This document shows positions 1 to 9,240 of a stretch of DNA of 64,000 bases, one piece after another. Position numbers and translations under genes: made by a program. The stretch is from Ardenticatenaceae bacterium (GTDB lineage Bacteria > Chloroflexota > Anaerolineae > Promineifilales > Promineifilaceae). Every line of letters starts with the position of its first letter. Positions within the stretch are counted from its first letter, which is position 1. The stretch lies in contig JACKCB010000002.1 of the NCBI GenBank assembly GCA_020634235.1, positions 1,178,001 through 1,242,000 on the forward strand. Direction: 5' to 3'. The notes under the pieces were generated by a model. It had not been told where the DNA came from. It saw only the letters and a list, made by a program, of their open reading frames with translations, and searched no databases.

Positions 1-996
1 GGCCCGGCGGATACTGGCCTCGTCCCACCGGATCACAATCTCCGGCGAGATGAGTTCCAGCGACAGGGTGGCCTCGGCTTGCAGCGCCCCCAGGCCCACT
101 TGCAGCGCATACTCACCCGACTCGGTCTGCGGCGACTGGTAGGCGAGCTGGGTCTGGCTGGCGTTAGCCTGGAGCTGGCCAAAGAGCGGGTCGGCATCTG
201 GCGCGTTGGGCATGTGCAGGGCGCTGCCCAACGTTGGCCCGGTGAGGCGGGTGACGTTGGCCAGCTCAGTTTCATCGACCCGCGCCCCCAGGATGAGGGC
301 CAGGATGGGAACCTGGCCGGCCTGGGCCTCGGCAGCTATCTCGTCGATAGCCGCCCCCCAGTCGGATTCGGCCCCGTCGGTGAGGAGCACAATGGCCGGG
401 AAGCGTTCGGAGCCGGCGGCGGCATAGGTCGCGGCCTGGGTCAGGGCCAGCGACAGCAGGTCGGGCAGGGGGGCGGTGTTGGGCAGGATGTCGGGGGCGT
501 AGGCTTCGATGGCGTCGCTGAGGTCACCCGGCCGGGTCTCGTCTTGGACCAGAAATTCGCTGCCACTCACCCCGGCCGGGACCACCACACTGACGTGGTC
601 TTGCTCCTCCAGGCTCATGTACTGCGTGGCAAAGCGAATAAGGCTGGCCGTGGCCTTGCTCAGGCGGGTCTGGCTGCCGTTGTCATCCACACTGAACATG
701 GCGGCGTTGGCGTCTAGCACAAAGATAACGTCCAACCCGGCCGGGACATCGGCCAGCGTGAAATCAGTTACCGGCACCCCCGCCTCGCGCAAAGTCAACC
801 CGGCCGGGTCGGCAAGCCGCTGGCTCTGCCCATCCGTGGCAATGAGATTTAGCCGCACCGTGGGGAAATCGGCCGCATCCACCCCGGTGATGCGCAAGCG
901 GCCATCCGCCGCCTCCTGCGCCCCCACAGCGTGGGCAAATAGCAGGCTAATCACCAGAAACAGCCCCACCCACCTGAAAACGCGTCGTTGTATCAT
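1..996 (-). CDS. von Willebrand A domain protein, C-terminus cut by window edge
   Basis: The open frame runs from ATG at 996 to the window start (332 codons, no stop), so the C-terminus is missing. The protein opens with a signal-like hydrophobic stretch (WVGLFLVISLLFAHAVGAQE), so it is probably exported or membrane-anchored. A VWA-like domain follows from about residue 90 (DVIFVLDANAAMF) through IVLLTDGAESDWG near residue 212. The first metal-site motif reads DANAA instead of DxSxS, so metal-dependent ligand binding may be lost. An in-frame GTG at 1011 is an alternative start; no clear ribosome site separates the two. It is divergent from the VWA-FHA gene at 1181 and has the same plan (signal, insert, VWA), so the two are probably paralogues. 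The ligand is unknown. Confidence 0.8.
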   Translation of the reverse strand, partial: MIQRRVFRWVGLFLVISLLFAHAVGAQEAADGRLRITGVDAADFPTVRLNLIATDGQSQRLADPAGLTLREAGVPVTDFTLADVPAGLDVIFVLDANAAMFSVDDNGSQTRLSKATASLIRFATQYMSLEEQDHVSVVVPAGVSGSEFLVQDETRPGDLSDAIEAYAPDILPNTAPLPDLLSLALTQAATYAAAGSERFPAIVLLTDGAESDWGAAIDEIAAEAQAGQVPILALILGARVDETELANVTRLTGPTLGSALHMPNAPDADPLFGQLQANASQTQLAYQSPQTESGEYALQVGLGALQAEATLSLELISPEIVIRWDEASIRRA

Positions 997-1180
997 ATGT
1001 TTGCTGCTCACGATGGCTTCATGCCTGGTTGCCCAGTCTGGCAACCGGCAGCAACAACCATTTACGTTCTGCTCTCAGTTTGTTATTATACGAACAGGCC
1101 AGACAAAAGCACAGTCGCCCGCGGCGGCCGTTCACCAGACAGCGTTTGCGCATTCACCACCAGAATAAAGGGATATTCGC

Positions 1181-3058
1181 ATGGCAGCATCCAAAAAGCG
1201 GCAAAAGGTCTTGTGGGGTATGGTTTGGTTATGTGCCTTGTGGCTATGGGGTGGGGCCTTGCTGGGGCCAGCCCAGGCGCAAGAGCCAGAGCCAGAACAG
1301 ACCGGCACCCCGGACGATACCACCACGTCGGCCGAGCAGGCCGGCTCGCCAGGCAGCATCCTTTTCCTCACGGAGACGGACAGCAGCAGCTTGCCAACCG
1401 TCGGGCTGCGGGTGTATGGCATTGCTGGTGATGGGCAGGCCCTGGACCCCACCACAGATGCCATTACGATCCGCCACAACGGCGAGGTGGTCATTCCCGA
1501 ATCGGCGGCGCAAGTGCCGGTGGGCACGCTCACCATCTTCCTGGTGGACCTGACGCCCGGCGTGGAAGACCAGATTGACGCCGTTCAGGGGCTGATTGAG
1601 CAGTATGCCAGCAGCGGCAACATGGTAGAGCAGGTCGATTACGTGGCCATTTATCGGGTGGCCGAAAGCTCGGCCGTGCAGTTGATGCCGCCCGACCGTT
1701 TTTACAATAGTGTGCGCAACTTTTTCGTCACCCCGCTAGCCACCCAGAGCGGCCCCACGGCACTCATTGACAGCCTGCTGCAACTGCTGGACCAGGTGGA
1801 GAGTATCAAGCCGGAGCCGGCCCTGGCGGCCAACATTGTGGTGATTACCGATGGCACCGACCCGGTTAGCACGCAGGCGCGGGATAGCGTGGCCCCCAAA
1901 GCGGCCAGCCTGGGAATTCCGCTGCATACCGTTGGCCTGACCAACAGCAACCTGAACGCCACGCAGCAGGACAATGGGCACGCCTACCTGGCCAGCCTGT
2001 CGGCCGGCTCGCGGGGCAAAGCCGCCCTGCTGGGCGACCCGGCCGGGATCAACACCATCTTTGAGACCATTACCCAGTTCCACAACCAGTGGCTGCTGCG
2101 CTACACCGTCCCCGACCCGGCCGGGGGGACCTTTCCCGTGGAAGTTGGCCTGCTGTACGAGCCAACCGTGCTGCAGCAAACCAGCATCACCTTTTCCGGC
2201 AGCACCCCCAGCGTTACCCTAAACATTCCCGACGAAAGCCGCATCCTACAACTGCCGGACCTGGAAGAACCGGTCAAGCTCAGCTTCTCGGCCGAAGTCT
2301 CCTGGCTGGACGGCGCTGAGCGCAGCGTGCAGCAGGCACAGCTGCTGGTAAACGGCGAAGTAGCCCAGGAAGTGCCCCCCAACAACCTGTCCAACTTCTC
2401 GGCCGACATCAGCAACTTTGTCTTTGGGGCCAACACGGTGCAGGTGGCCATTGCCGACGAACAGGGCTTGCAAGCCCGCAGCCCAGCCATCACCCTGACG
2501 GTGCTGCAAGGGGAAGAGCAAATCCCCGAAGAGCTGGCCCCCAGCATCCCCGTACTGCGCATCCTGCTCTACTGCCTGATTGCCCTGGCGGTGGTAGCGG
2601 CGCTGGCCGGGCTGGTCTTCCTTTTCCTCAGCCGGCGCGGCGTGGTGCGCACCGGCCGGGCGCGCCGTCGCCCCGCCCCGGTGCAAATTGACCCCACGCC
2701 CCCCACCGAAGTGTATGTGCGGGAAGAGGCTGGGGCGGCCGCCCCGGCCGGGCCAACCGCCTACCTGGAAATCGCCCAGGCCGCCACCCGCCTGCCGGCC
2801 CAGATCCGCCTTGTGGGGGCCCAAACCCGCCTGGGGCGCTCCCCGCAGCAGTCAGACATCGCCTTTGAGAATGACGTCACCGTCTCCCGCCTGCACGCCA
2901 CCATCACCTGGGACGGCGAGATTTACCACATCTACGACGAGCAAAGCACCAGCGGCACCTGGGTCAACGACCAGCAGGTAGTGAACTACGGCCTGCAACT
3001 GCTGGATGGCGATGAGATTTACCTGGGCAAAGTGGCCCTGCGGTTCCACATTCCGTGA
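1181..3058 (+). CDS. Secreted VWA domain protein with membrane anchor and cytoplasmic FHA domain
   Basis: The 625-residue protein has an N-terminal signal (cleavage likely after AQA, residue 33), a VWA-like domain (about 115-310), a beta-rich region (about 330-445), one transmembrane segment (about 458-483) followed by RR, and an FHA domain (about 543-620). The FHA motifs LGRSP (551-555), SRLH (569-572) and SGTWVN (591-596) are intact, so binding of a phosphothreonine partner in the cytoplasm is expected from the family. The VWA metal site is degenerate (DLTPG at 123-127), while ITDGTD is present at 221-226. Topology implies an outside VWA and an inside FHA: a possible link between an external ligand and Ser/Thr kinase signalling. 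The partner kinase is not in the window. Confidence 0.85.
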   Translation: MAASKKRQKVLWGMVWLCALWLWGGALLGPAQAQEPEPEQTGTPDDTTTSAEQAGSPGSILFLTETDSSSLPTVGLRVYGIAGDGQALDPTTDAITIRHNGEVVIPESAAQVPVGTLTIFLVDLTPGVEDQIDAVQGLIEQYASSGNMVEQVDYVAIYRVAESSAVQLMPPDRFYNSVRNFFVTPLATQSGPTALIDSLLQLLDQVESIKPEPALAANIVVITDGTDPVSTQARDSVAPKAASLGIPLHTVGLTNSNLNATQQDNGHAYLASLSAGSRGKAALLGDPAGINTIFETITQFHNQWLLRYTVPDPAGGTFPVEVGLLYEPTVLQQTSITFSGSTPSVTLNIPDESRILQLPDLEEPVKLSFSAEVSWLDGAERSVQQAQLLVNGEVAQEVPPNNLSNFSADISNFVFGANTVQVAIADEQGLQARSPAITLTVLQGEEQIPEELAPSIPVLRILLYCLIALAVVAALAGLVFLFLSRRGVVRTGRARRRPAPVQIDPTPPTEVYVREEAGAAAPAGPTAYLEIAQAATRLPAQIRLVGAQTRLGRSPQQSDIAFENDVTVSRLHATITWDGEIYHIYDEQSTSGTWVNDQQVVNYGLQLLDGDEIYLGKVALRFHIP

Positions 3059-3125
3059 TTCGCGCTGCACGCTGCCTGTTCCACCGCTGATTGTTGACTG
3101 TTGACCGTTCTCGCCTATTCACGCC

Positions 3126-5204
3126 ATGCTCCTGACTGAGACGCAGCAAACCGCCACCACCGCCACCGGCGCCAGCTTCCTGCTAGGCCCGGCCGGGACG
3201 GGCAAGACCACCACCCTGCAGCACCGCCTGCTGAATTTGCTGCGCCGCGGCGAGCCGGCCTACACCATCCTGGTGCTGGTGGCCGAAGAAGACAACCGCG
3301 ACAGCTTCCTCAACTTTCTGCACGCCCACAACGCCGGCCCCTACGCCGACCTGAAAATCACCACCTACACCTACCTGGCCCGCGAACTGGTCAGCCTGTT
3401 CTGGCCGCTGGTTGCCCGCCCGGCCGGGTTCGAGCGCCCCTACCAGCCCCCCACCAACCTCAGCTATGACCTGGCCCAACTGCTGATGTGGCAAACGGTC
3501 AACCCCATGGTGCGCCAGGGCGCGTTTGCCGGGCTGCGCCTGCGCCCCCAGCAAATCGTCAGCCAGCTCATCGACACCCTGAACCGCGCCGCCCTCAACG
3601 GCCTGGGCCTGGACCAGGCCATCGAACGCAGCATTCACACCTGGGCCGGCGAAATGGACCAGATTCGCTACCTGGAAGATGCCCGCACCGCAGCCCGCCA
3701 CTTCCGCGAACATTGCCGCCGCCACAGCCTGCTGGACCTCTCGCTAACGGTGCGCGTGTTCGACACGCAGTTGGTCCGCCACCCGGAATTCCACCGCTAT
3801 TTCAGCGAGCGCTTTCGCCACCTGCTGGTGGACAATGTGGAGGAGCAAACCCCGGCCGGGCAAAACTTCATCGCCTCCCTCATCGGCCAAACCCAGAGCA
3901 TGGCCCTGGCCTACGACAGCGACGGCGGCTACAAACGCTTCCTCTCGGCCGACCCGGCCGGGGCCGCCCGCTTTGAAGAACCCTGCGACCGCAGCCTGCC
4001 CTTTGACCAGAGCTTCACCACCACCGAACCCCTCATCCACCTGGCCAACCTGACCGAAAACTACCTGACCGTGGGTGGCAGCAAAGGCCCCACCAGCCAG
4101 GCAGCCAACGCCATCTGGGGCGTGGTGGATGGCCGCTACCGGCGCGAAATGGTCTGGCAGCTACCCCACACCCTCAACCAGCTCATCCACGACCACGGCA
4201 TCCCGCCCAGCGAAATCGCCATCATCACCCCCTACCTGGACGGCGCGCTGCGCTACAGCCTGGAACAGGCGCTCAACCTGCACCAGATTCCCTACTACCT
4301 GCTGCAGCGCCGCTCCAGCCCACGCGACGAACCGCGCATCCGCGCCTGGCTCACCTGGCTGGCCCTGGCCCATCCCGATTGGGGGCTGGCCCCCGCACCC
4401 TACGACGTGGCCGAGGCGCTAACCCTCAGCATTCACAACCTGGACCCGGCCCGCGCCCAACTGCTCACCGAACGCCTCTACCGGCCGGAGATCCCCGCCC
4501 TACTGCCCAGCAGCGAGCTGCCCGAACTGGTGGAGACGCGCACCGGCCGGGACACCGCCGCCATGGTCGAAACAGTACGCACCTGGCTGGCCGACAACGG
4601 CGGCCGCCACCCCCTGGACGTCTTCCTACACCGCCTGTTCACCGAACTGCTGGCCCTGCCCCCCTACCAGCCCACCCCCGACCTGGCCGGCGCGGCCGTC
4701 TGCGACTGGCTGGTGCGCACCGCCGGCAATCTGCGCCAATCCGCCCCGGCCATCGGCCTGCTCACCCCGGCCGATGTCGGTGTGGCCTTCATCAACGGCA
4801 TCTACCAGGGCCTGGTCACGGCCAACCCGCCAGAACTGGGCGAGCCGCCCAACCTGGATGGGGTGATGATCTCCACCATTTACGGCTATCTGCTCACCGG
4901 CCGGGTCACCCAGGTGCAGGTCTGGCTAGAAACCGCGGCCACCGGCTGGTGGGACATCCCCCGCCAACCCCTCAGCAACGTCTTTGTCCTGGCCCAAAGC
5001 CGCCCCCCCAACCAACTGTGGACCATGGACGAGGATTACCGCATCCGCAACGAACTCCTGCGCCGCATCATCCACGGCCTCACCGCCCGCTGCCGCGGCG
5101 GCATCATCCTGGCCAACAGCGACCTGGACCGCCGCGGCCAGCGCCAGGACGGCCCACTCTGGCGCGCCCTCCAACCCATCCGCCACGCCCCAAACGCCCC
5201 CTGA
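3126..5204 (+). CDS. UvrD/RecB-like superfamily 1 helicase homologue with altered Walker B
   Basis: The 692-residue protein has a perfect Walker A (GPAGTGKT, 21-28) and the order of UvrD-type motifs. At 233-240 the motif II position reads LLVDNVEE followed by QTPAGQ, where active helicases have LLVDEFQDTN. The motif III region reads AYDSDGGYKRF (262-272), resembling GDxDQSIYxFRG. A second RecA-like half is suggested by IITPYLDGALRYSLEQ (about 358-373). No C-terminal nuclease motif is seen. The Asp-Glu of Walker B has become Asp-Asn, which would be expected to weaken ATP hydrolysis, although a neighbouring Glu is present. It lies 67 bp after the VWA-FHA gene without a terminator, so they may be co-transcribed. 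No good ribosome site precedes the ATG. Confidence 0.7.
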   Translation: MLLTETQQTATTATGASFLLGPAGTGKTTTLQHRLLNLLRRGEPAYTILVLVAEEDNRDSFLNFLHAHNAGPYADLKITTYTYLARELVSLFWPLVARPAGFERPYQPPTNLSYDLAQLLMWQTVNPMVRQGAFAGLRLRPQQIVSQLIDTLNRAALNGLGLDQAIERSIHTWAGEMDQIRYLEDARTAARHFREHCRRHSLLDLSLTVRVFDTQLVRHPEFHRYFSERFRHLLVDNVEEQTPAGQNFIASLIGQTQSMALAYDSDGGYKRFLSADPAGAARFEEPCDRSLPFDQSFTTTEPLIHLANLTENYLTVGGSKGPTSQAANAIWGVVDGRYRREMVWQLPHTLNQLIHDHGIPPSEIAIITPYLDGALRYSLEQALNLHQIPYYLLQRRSSPRDEPRIRAWLTWLALAHPDWGLAPAPYDVAEALTLSIHNLDPARAQLLTERLYRPEIPALLPSSELPELVETRTGRDTAAMVETVRTWLADNGGRHPLDVFLHRLFTELLALPPYQPTPDLAGAAVCDWLVRTAGNLRQSAPAIGLLTPADVGVAFINGIYQGLVTANPPELGEPPNLDGVMISTIYGYLLTGRVTQVQVWLETAATGWWDIPRQPLSNVFVLAQSRPPNQLWTMDEDYRIRNELLRRIIHGLTARCRGGIILANSDLDRRGQRQDGPLWRALQPIRHAPNAP

Positions 5205-5222
5205 CAAACCACGCCCCCCTTT

Positions 5223-6443
5223 TCACCCCCTCACCTCTTCACCCGCCTCCCCCACCACCTCCTCGATCCGCGCCAGCAGCTCCTCCCGCGAGGGGCGGCG
5301 GCGGCCCAGGCTCTTAATGGAATCCACTAAAGCGCTGCTAAGCGTGCGGCTAATGCGCTGGGCCGTGGCCCGGGTCAGCCGCTCACCGCGCGAAAACCAC
5401 AAAATGGCCGCGTAACCCATCGTCACCGTAGTGCCCGCGGCTACCGCGGCCGACACCACCCAGGCCGGCGGCCCACCCAGCTTAATCAGCTCATAAAACA
5501 GCGTCCGGCCCAGCAGCCCCAGGCCAAAAACACCCAGCAGCTCCCGCCACCGGCCGGGGGTAATGCGATAATTGAAAATCCGCCCAATCCCCAGAATCAT
5601 CGAAATCTGCACCGCCACCAGCGGCACAAAATCCACAAACGGCAGCGGCGTCAGCCCGATGAGGGCGGCTGTAGTGGCCGCCCCCGTGGCCGCCCGCCAG
5701 GCCAACTGTGTCCGGTAAGCCGGCAGCCCCTGGCCCAGCGCGGCCAGCAGCGCCGGCTCCGCCTTCACCACCGCCATCACCACCGCCGCCAGATTCTGCC
5801 CCCGGGTCGCCGAAATCGGGATCACCTGCTCTGGCGGCAGCCCCAGGTTGGCCGCCACCTGCGCCACCACCGGCTCCGCCTCCCGCCCCACCAGGTCAAT
5901 CTTGTTCAGCACCACCACATATGGCCGGTGCAGCGCCTGCAGCGCCCGGAAAAGCTCCTGCTCCGTCTGCTTCACCCCCTGCACCGCGTCGAACAGGATG
6001 ATCAGCAGGTCTGCCCCGGCCGCGGCCGCCAAAGCCAGGTCCCGTTCCCGCTGCCCCACCTCGCCCACGGCATCCGCGCCCGGCGTATCCACAATGGTAA
6101 ACGGCCCGGCGTCGCCCGCCTGGTTCTGGCGCGTGGTGCCGGGCACCGGGCTAACCGCCGCCTCATCCGCCCGCGAGGCAATCAGCCGGTTATACAGCGT
6201 CGATTTGCCCACGTTGGCCGGCCCAACAATGACCACATCCTGTTTGCCGCCAAAGGCCATCTGAATTTGCTGGTGTGACAGGGCAAAAATCTTCTGTATC
6301 TGGCCGGGTGTGCCGGGCACGGCCGGGATCAGGTCCAGCAGCTCTTGCCGCCGCAGCGGCGGCAGGCTGTCCCAGCCGGCTTTCAATATCTGGCGTGAGC
6401 TTTCGGGGAATTCTTGCAAGAAGGGGTCGATATCGCTAGTCAT
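5223..6443 (-). CDS. Era/EngA-like GTPase with C-terminal membrane-associated helical domain
   Basis: The start is ATG 6443 (MTSDIDPFL, 406 residues); the frame is open further upstream but those residues look non-coding. All GTPase motifs are present: G1 GPANVGKS (74-81), the G2 threonine in PGTTRQ (101-106), G3 DTPG (119-122), G4 NKID (180-183) and G5 SAT (211-213). The C-terminal half (about 245-345) carries hydrophobic segments (TAALIGLTPLPFVDFVPLVA, WVVSAAVAAGTTVTMGYAAI) like the DUF697 domain found after several bacterial GTPases. It is convergent with the helicase gene with only 18 bp between stops. The cellular role is not known from the sequence; membrane or ribosome-related function is typical for relatives. 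Confidence 0.85.
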   Translation of the reverse strand: MTSDIDPFLQEFPESSRQILKAGWDSLPPLRRQELLDLIPAVPGTPGQIQKIFALSHQQIQMAFGGKQDVVIVGPANVGKSTLYNRLIASRADEAAVSPVPGTTRQNQAGDAGPFTIVDTPGADAVGEVGQRERDLALAAAAGADLLIILFDAVQGVKQTEQELFRALQALHRPYVVVLNKIDLVGREAEPVVAQVAANLGLPPEQVIPISATRGQNLAAVVMAVVKAEPALLAALGQGLPAYRTQLAWRAATGAATTAALIGLTPLPFVDFVPLVAVQISMILGIGRIFNYRITPGRWRELLGVFGLGLLGRTLFYELIKLGGPPAWVVSAAVAAGTTVTMGYAAILWFSRGERLTRATAQRISRTLSSALVDSIKSLGRRRPSREELLARIEEVVGEAGEEVRG

Positions 6444-6541
6444 AATGGGTCCGTTATGTGGTTCATTACTCGTGTTGCCTCTAGGCATGATTCTACCGTC
6501 AACAGGACAAGACAGGCAACGGCATCCCACCGCCAGGACCA

Positions 6542-6571
6542 TTGGTCACAAACCCCTGCCCCGTTTACAAT
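6542..6571 (+). promoter_or_regulatory. Probable sigma-70 promoter of pheA
   Basis: TTGGTC (6542-6547) and TACAAT (6566-6571) are separated by 18 bp. Transcription would start near 6578, giving a leader of about 26 nt before ATG 6604. Confidence 0.5.
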
Positions 6572-6603
6572 AGCCAGACCATGCAGCGGAACACGTAACA
6601 GGG

Positions 6604-7434
6604 ATGGCTATGAACGCTCAAACCACAACGGTTGCCTTCCAGGGCGAACCCGGCGCCTATTCAGAGCAGGCAGTGCGCCACCATTTTGGGCCAGGGGTGC
6701 TTACGCGGCCCTGCCGCAGCTTCGCCGACATTTTCGCGGCGGTGCAGGCCGGCACGGCCACGCATGGCATGCTGCCGGTGGAGAATTCGCTGGCCGGCAC
6801 GGTCATTGCCGCTTACGACTGCCTGATGGAGCATGATTTGCAGGTGCAGGCGGAGGTGATTCTGAAGGTGGAGCATTGTCTCATGGCCCCGGCCGGGACC
6901 CCCCTCAGCAGCATCCAGCGCGCCCGCTCCCACCCCCAGGCCCTGGCCCAATGCGCCCACACCTTGCAGCGCCTGGGGCTGGAGCCAATCCCCTACTACG
7001 ACACGGCCGGGGCGGCGCGCGATCTGGCCGCCAATCCCGAGCCGGGCACGGCGGCCATCGCCAGCGAACTGGCCGCCACCACCTACGGCCTGACCGTGCT
7101 GGCCCGCAACCTGGAAGACCTGACCTTCAACTACACCCGCTTCTTTGTGCTGGGCAATGGCGAGGCGGCGCGGCAAGACCCCAGCAAAACCTCCATCATC
7201 TTTGCCACCCGCCACAGTCCCGGAGCACTACAGCAAGTGCTGGCCGAACTGGCCCAGCGCGGCCTAAACCTGACCAAGATCGAATCCCGGCCGCGGCGCA
7301 ACCAGCCCTGGCACTACCTCTTCTACGTCGACTTTGAGGGACATGCCGACGACCCGGCCGGGCGCGAAGCGCTGCTGGCCATCCTCAAACGCACCTCCTT
7401 TCTGAAGGTGCTGGGGTCGTACCCGGCCGGGTAG
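6604..7434 (+). CDS. pheA: Prephenate dehydratase
   Basis: This enzyme decarboxylates and dehydrates prephenate to phenylpyruvate in phenylalanine synthesis. The 276-residue protein is the usual length of a monofunctional enzyme. The periplasmic-binding-like catalytic domain covers about 8-185, with the opening FQGEPGAYSEQA, the PVENSLAG loop (58-65) and the catalytic TRF (178-180). An ACT regulatory domain follows (about 195-272), with the phenylalanine-binding signature ESRP (227-230), so feedback inhibition is expected. ATG 6604 was kept; a second ATG two codons later (6610) is closer to a CAGGG sequence and is possible. No chorismate mutase domain is attached. Confidence 0.95.
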   Translation: MAMNAQTTTVAFQGEPGAYSEQAVRHHFGPGVLTRPCRSFADIFAAVQAGTATHGMLPVENSLAGTVIAAYDCLMEHDLQVQAEVILKVEHCLMAPAGTPLSSIQRARSHPQALAQCAHTLQRLGLEPIPYYDTAGAARDLAANPEPGTAAIASELAATTYGLTVLARNLEDLTFNYTRFFVLGNGEAARQDPSKTSIIFATRHSPGALQQVLAELAQRGLNLTKIESRPRRNQPWHYLFYVDFEGHADDPAGREALLAILKRTSFLKVLGSYPAG

Positions 7435-7496
7435 CCGACGGCCACCCTCGCCAAACGTTGAACCCCGGCCGGGATCGTGCTACCATTCCCCCCGTT

Positions 7497-9218
7497 ATGA
7501 GCATCAACCGACCCAGCGAACTGACCAACTACCGGTGGCAAATTGCCCCGCCCGTCCCCCCCAGCCTCATCCAGGAACTGGGCCACTTCAACCCCATCCT
7601 GCTCCAGGTCCTCTACAACCGCGGCCTCAGCAAGCCGGCCGACATTCAAGCCTTCCTGGAAGGGCGCTACCTGGCCAAAGATGACCCCTTCCTGCTGGCC
7701 GACATGGACAAAGCCGTGGCTCGCATCCAGCACGCCGTCGAGCAGGGGCAAAACGTCATCGTCTACGGCGACTTCGACGCCGACGGCGTGACCGCCACCG
7801 TGCTGCTGGTAGAAGCCCTGCGCGGCCTGGGCCTCTCCCGCGAGCAGGCCCAGCCCTACATCCCCGGCCGGGTAGATGAGGGGTACGGCCTGAACTTCGA
7901 CGCGCTGAGCAAGCTGAAAGGGCGCGGCGCAGACCTGGTCATCAGCGTCGACTGCGGCATCCGCTCCGTGGCCGAAGTGGCCCACGCCCGCGACATTGGC
8001 CTGGACATGATTGTCACCGACCATCACAGCCTGGGGCGGGAACTGCCCCCGGCCGGGGCGGTCATCAACCCCAAGCGCCCCGACTCTGCCTACCCGGAGA
8101 CCATGCTGGCCGGCGTAGGCATCGCCTACAAGCTGGCCCAGGCGCTGTGCCAGGCCATGCCCCAGCGAGTGCAGTTCGACCCCAGCCAACTGCTGGACCT
8201 GGTGGCCATCGGCACCGTGGCCGACATCGCCCCCCTGTTGGGCGAAAACCGCAAACTGGTCATCGAGGGGCTGAAGGTGTTGAATGGGGCCACCCGGCCG
8301 GGTATTGCCGCCCTGGCCCAAATCTCCGGCCTCACCCCCGGCAGCATGACCGCCGAATCCATCGGCTTCCGCCTGGGGCCGCGCATCAACGCCGCCGGCC
8401 GCCTGGCCCACGCCTACAGCGCCGCCCGGCTGCTCATCGCCGACAACGCCCCCACCGCCGAGCGGCTGGCCCACGAGCTAAACCAGCTCAACCAGCAGCG
8501 CCAGGCCCTCACCGCCGAGCTGTGCGACATGGCCGAAGGGCTTATCCAGCCCGACGCCAACATCCTCATCGCGGCCGACACCGGCTTTGTCTCCGGCGTG
8601 GTGGGGCTGGTGGCCGGCCGCCTGGCCGAAAAGTATTACCGGCCGGCCGTGGTCATTGAAACGGGCAGCGAAGAAAGCCGCGGCTCCTGCCGCTCCATCA
8701 CCGAATTCCACATTACCGAGGCGCTGGACGAGGTGGCCCACCTGCTGGTGCGCCACGGTGGGCACGCCCAGGCGGCCGGCTTCACCGTGCGCAATGAAAA
8801 CCTGCCCCAGTTCCGCCAGGCGCTGAGCGACATTGCCGCCCGTGAGTTATCCGGCCGGGAGCTGGTACCTACCCTGGCCATCGACGCCGAACTCCCCCTG
8901 CGCCAGGTCGACTGGGCCTTGCATGACCTTTTGCAGCAGTTGGAACCAACCGGCTGCGCCAACGCCACACCCGTCTTCATGGCCCGCCACGCGCAGGTGT
9001 TTAACCATCGCGCCGTCGGCCAGGATGGGGGGCATTTGCAGTTGCAGGTGGGTGATGGCCAGCGCGGTTTTGGGGCCATTGCCTTCCGGCAGGCCGCCTG
9101 GGCAGATCAGATGCCCGGCCGGGTCGACATCGTCTACACCATCAACGTGAACGAATGGCGCGGCCAGCGCAGCCTGCAACTGCGCGTTGAGGACCTGCGC
9201 CCCAGCGAGACCACCTGA
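7497..9218 (+). CDS. recJ: Single-stranded-DNA-specific 5'-3' exonuclease RecJ
   Basis: RecJ degrades single-stranded DNA 5' to 3' in recombination and mismatch repair. The 573-residue protein starts at ATG 7497 (MSINRPSELT). The DHH domain shows GDFDADG (91-97), DCGIRS near 152 and TDHH (174-177), which supply the metal-binding Asp and His residues. The DHHA1 domain shows RHGGHAQAAGFTV near residue 420. An OB-like C-terminal region (about 455-570) ends the protein, as in characterised RecJ enzymes. A TACCAT box ends about 10 bp before the ATG, so the mRNA may have almost no leader. The epimerase gene follows after 22 bp. Confidence 0.95.
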   Translation: MSINRPSELTNYRWQIAPPVPPSLIQELGHFNPILLQVLYNRGLSKPADIQAFLEGRYLAKDDPFLLADMDKAVARIQHAVEQGQNVIVYGDFDADGVTATVLLVEALRGLGLSREQAQPYIPGRVDEGYGLNFDALSKLKGRGADLVISVDCGIRSVAEVAHARDIGLDMIVTDHHSLGRELPPAGAVINPKRPDSAYPETMLAGVGIAYKLAQALCQAMPQRVQFDPSQLLDLVAIGTVADIAPLLGENRKLVIEGLKVLNGATRPGIAALAQISGLTPGSMTAESIGFRLGPRINAAGRLAHAYSAARLLIADNAPTAERLAHELNQLNQQRQALTAELCDMAEGLIQPDANILIAADTGFVSGVVGLVAGRLAEKYYRPAVVIETGSEESRGSCRSITEFHITEALDEVAHLLVRHGGHAQAAGFTVRNENLPQFRQALSDIAARELSGRELVPTLAIDAELPLRQVDWALHDLLQQLEPTGCANATPVFMARHAQVFNHRAVGQDGGHLQLQVGDGQRGFGAIAFRQAAWADQMPGRVDIVYTINVNEWRGQRSLQLRVEDLRPSETT

Positions 9219-9240
9219 CGCTGCCTCAAGAGAGACACCC

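Noticed and set aside
79..1168. Long plus-strand frames over the first kilobase
   Set aside because: The minus strand holds a coherent VWA protein with a signal sequence; the plus frames have shadow-like composition (Gly/Arg/Ser-rich) and no domains.
1..5204. VWA, FHA and helicase genes as a defence island
   Set aside because: No nuclease, toxin, phage or mobility gene accompanies them, and the VWA proteins are exported; the evidence does not reach a defence call.
4379..5317. 312-codon plus-strand frame inside the helicase gene
   Set aside because: Its product is almost entirely Pro, Arg, Gly, His and Ala, the signature of an off-frame reading of GC-rich coding sequence.
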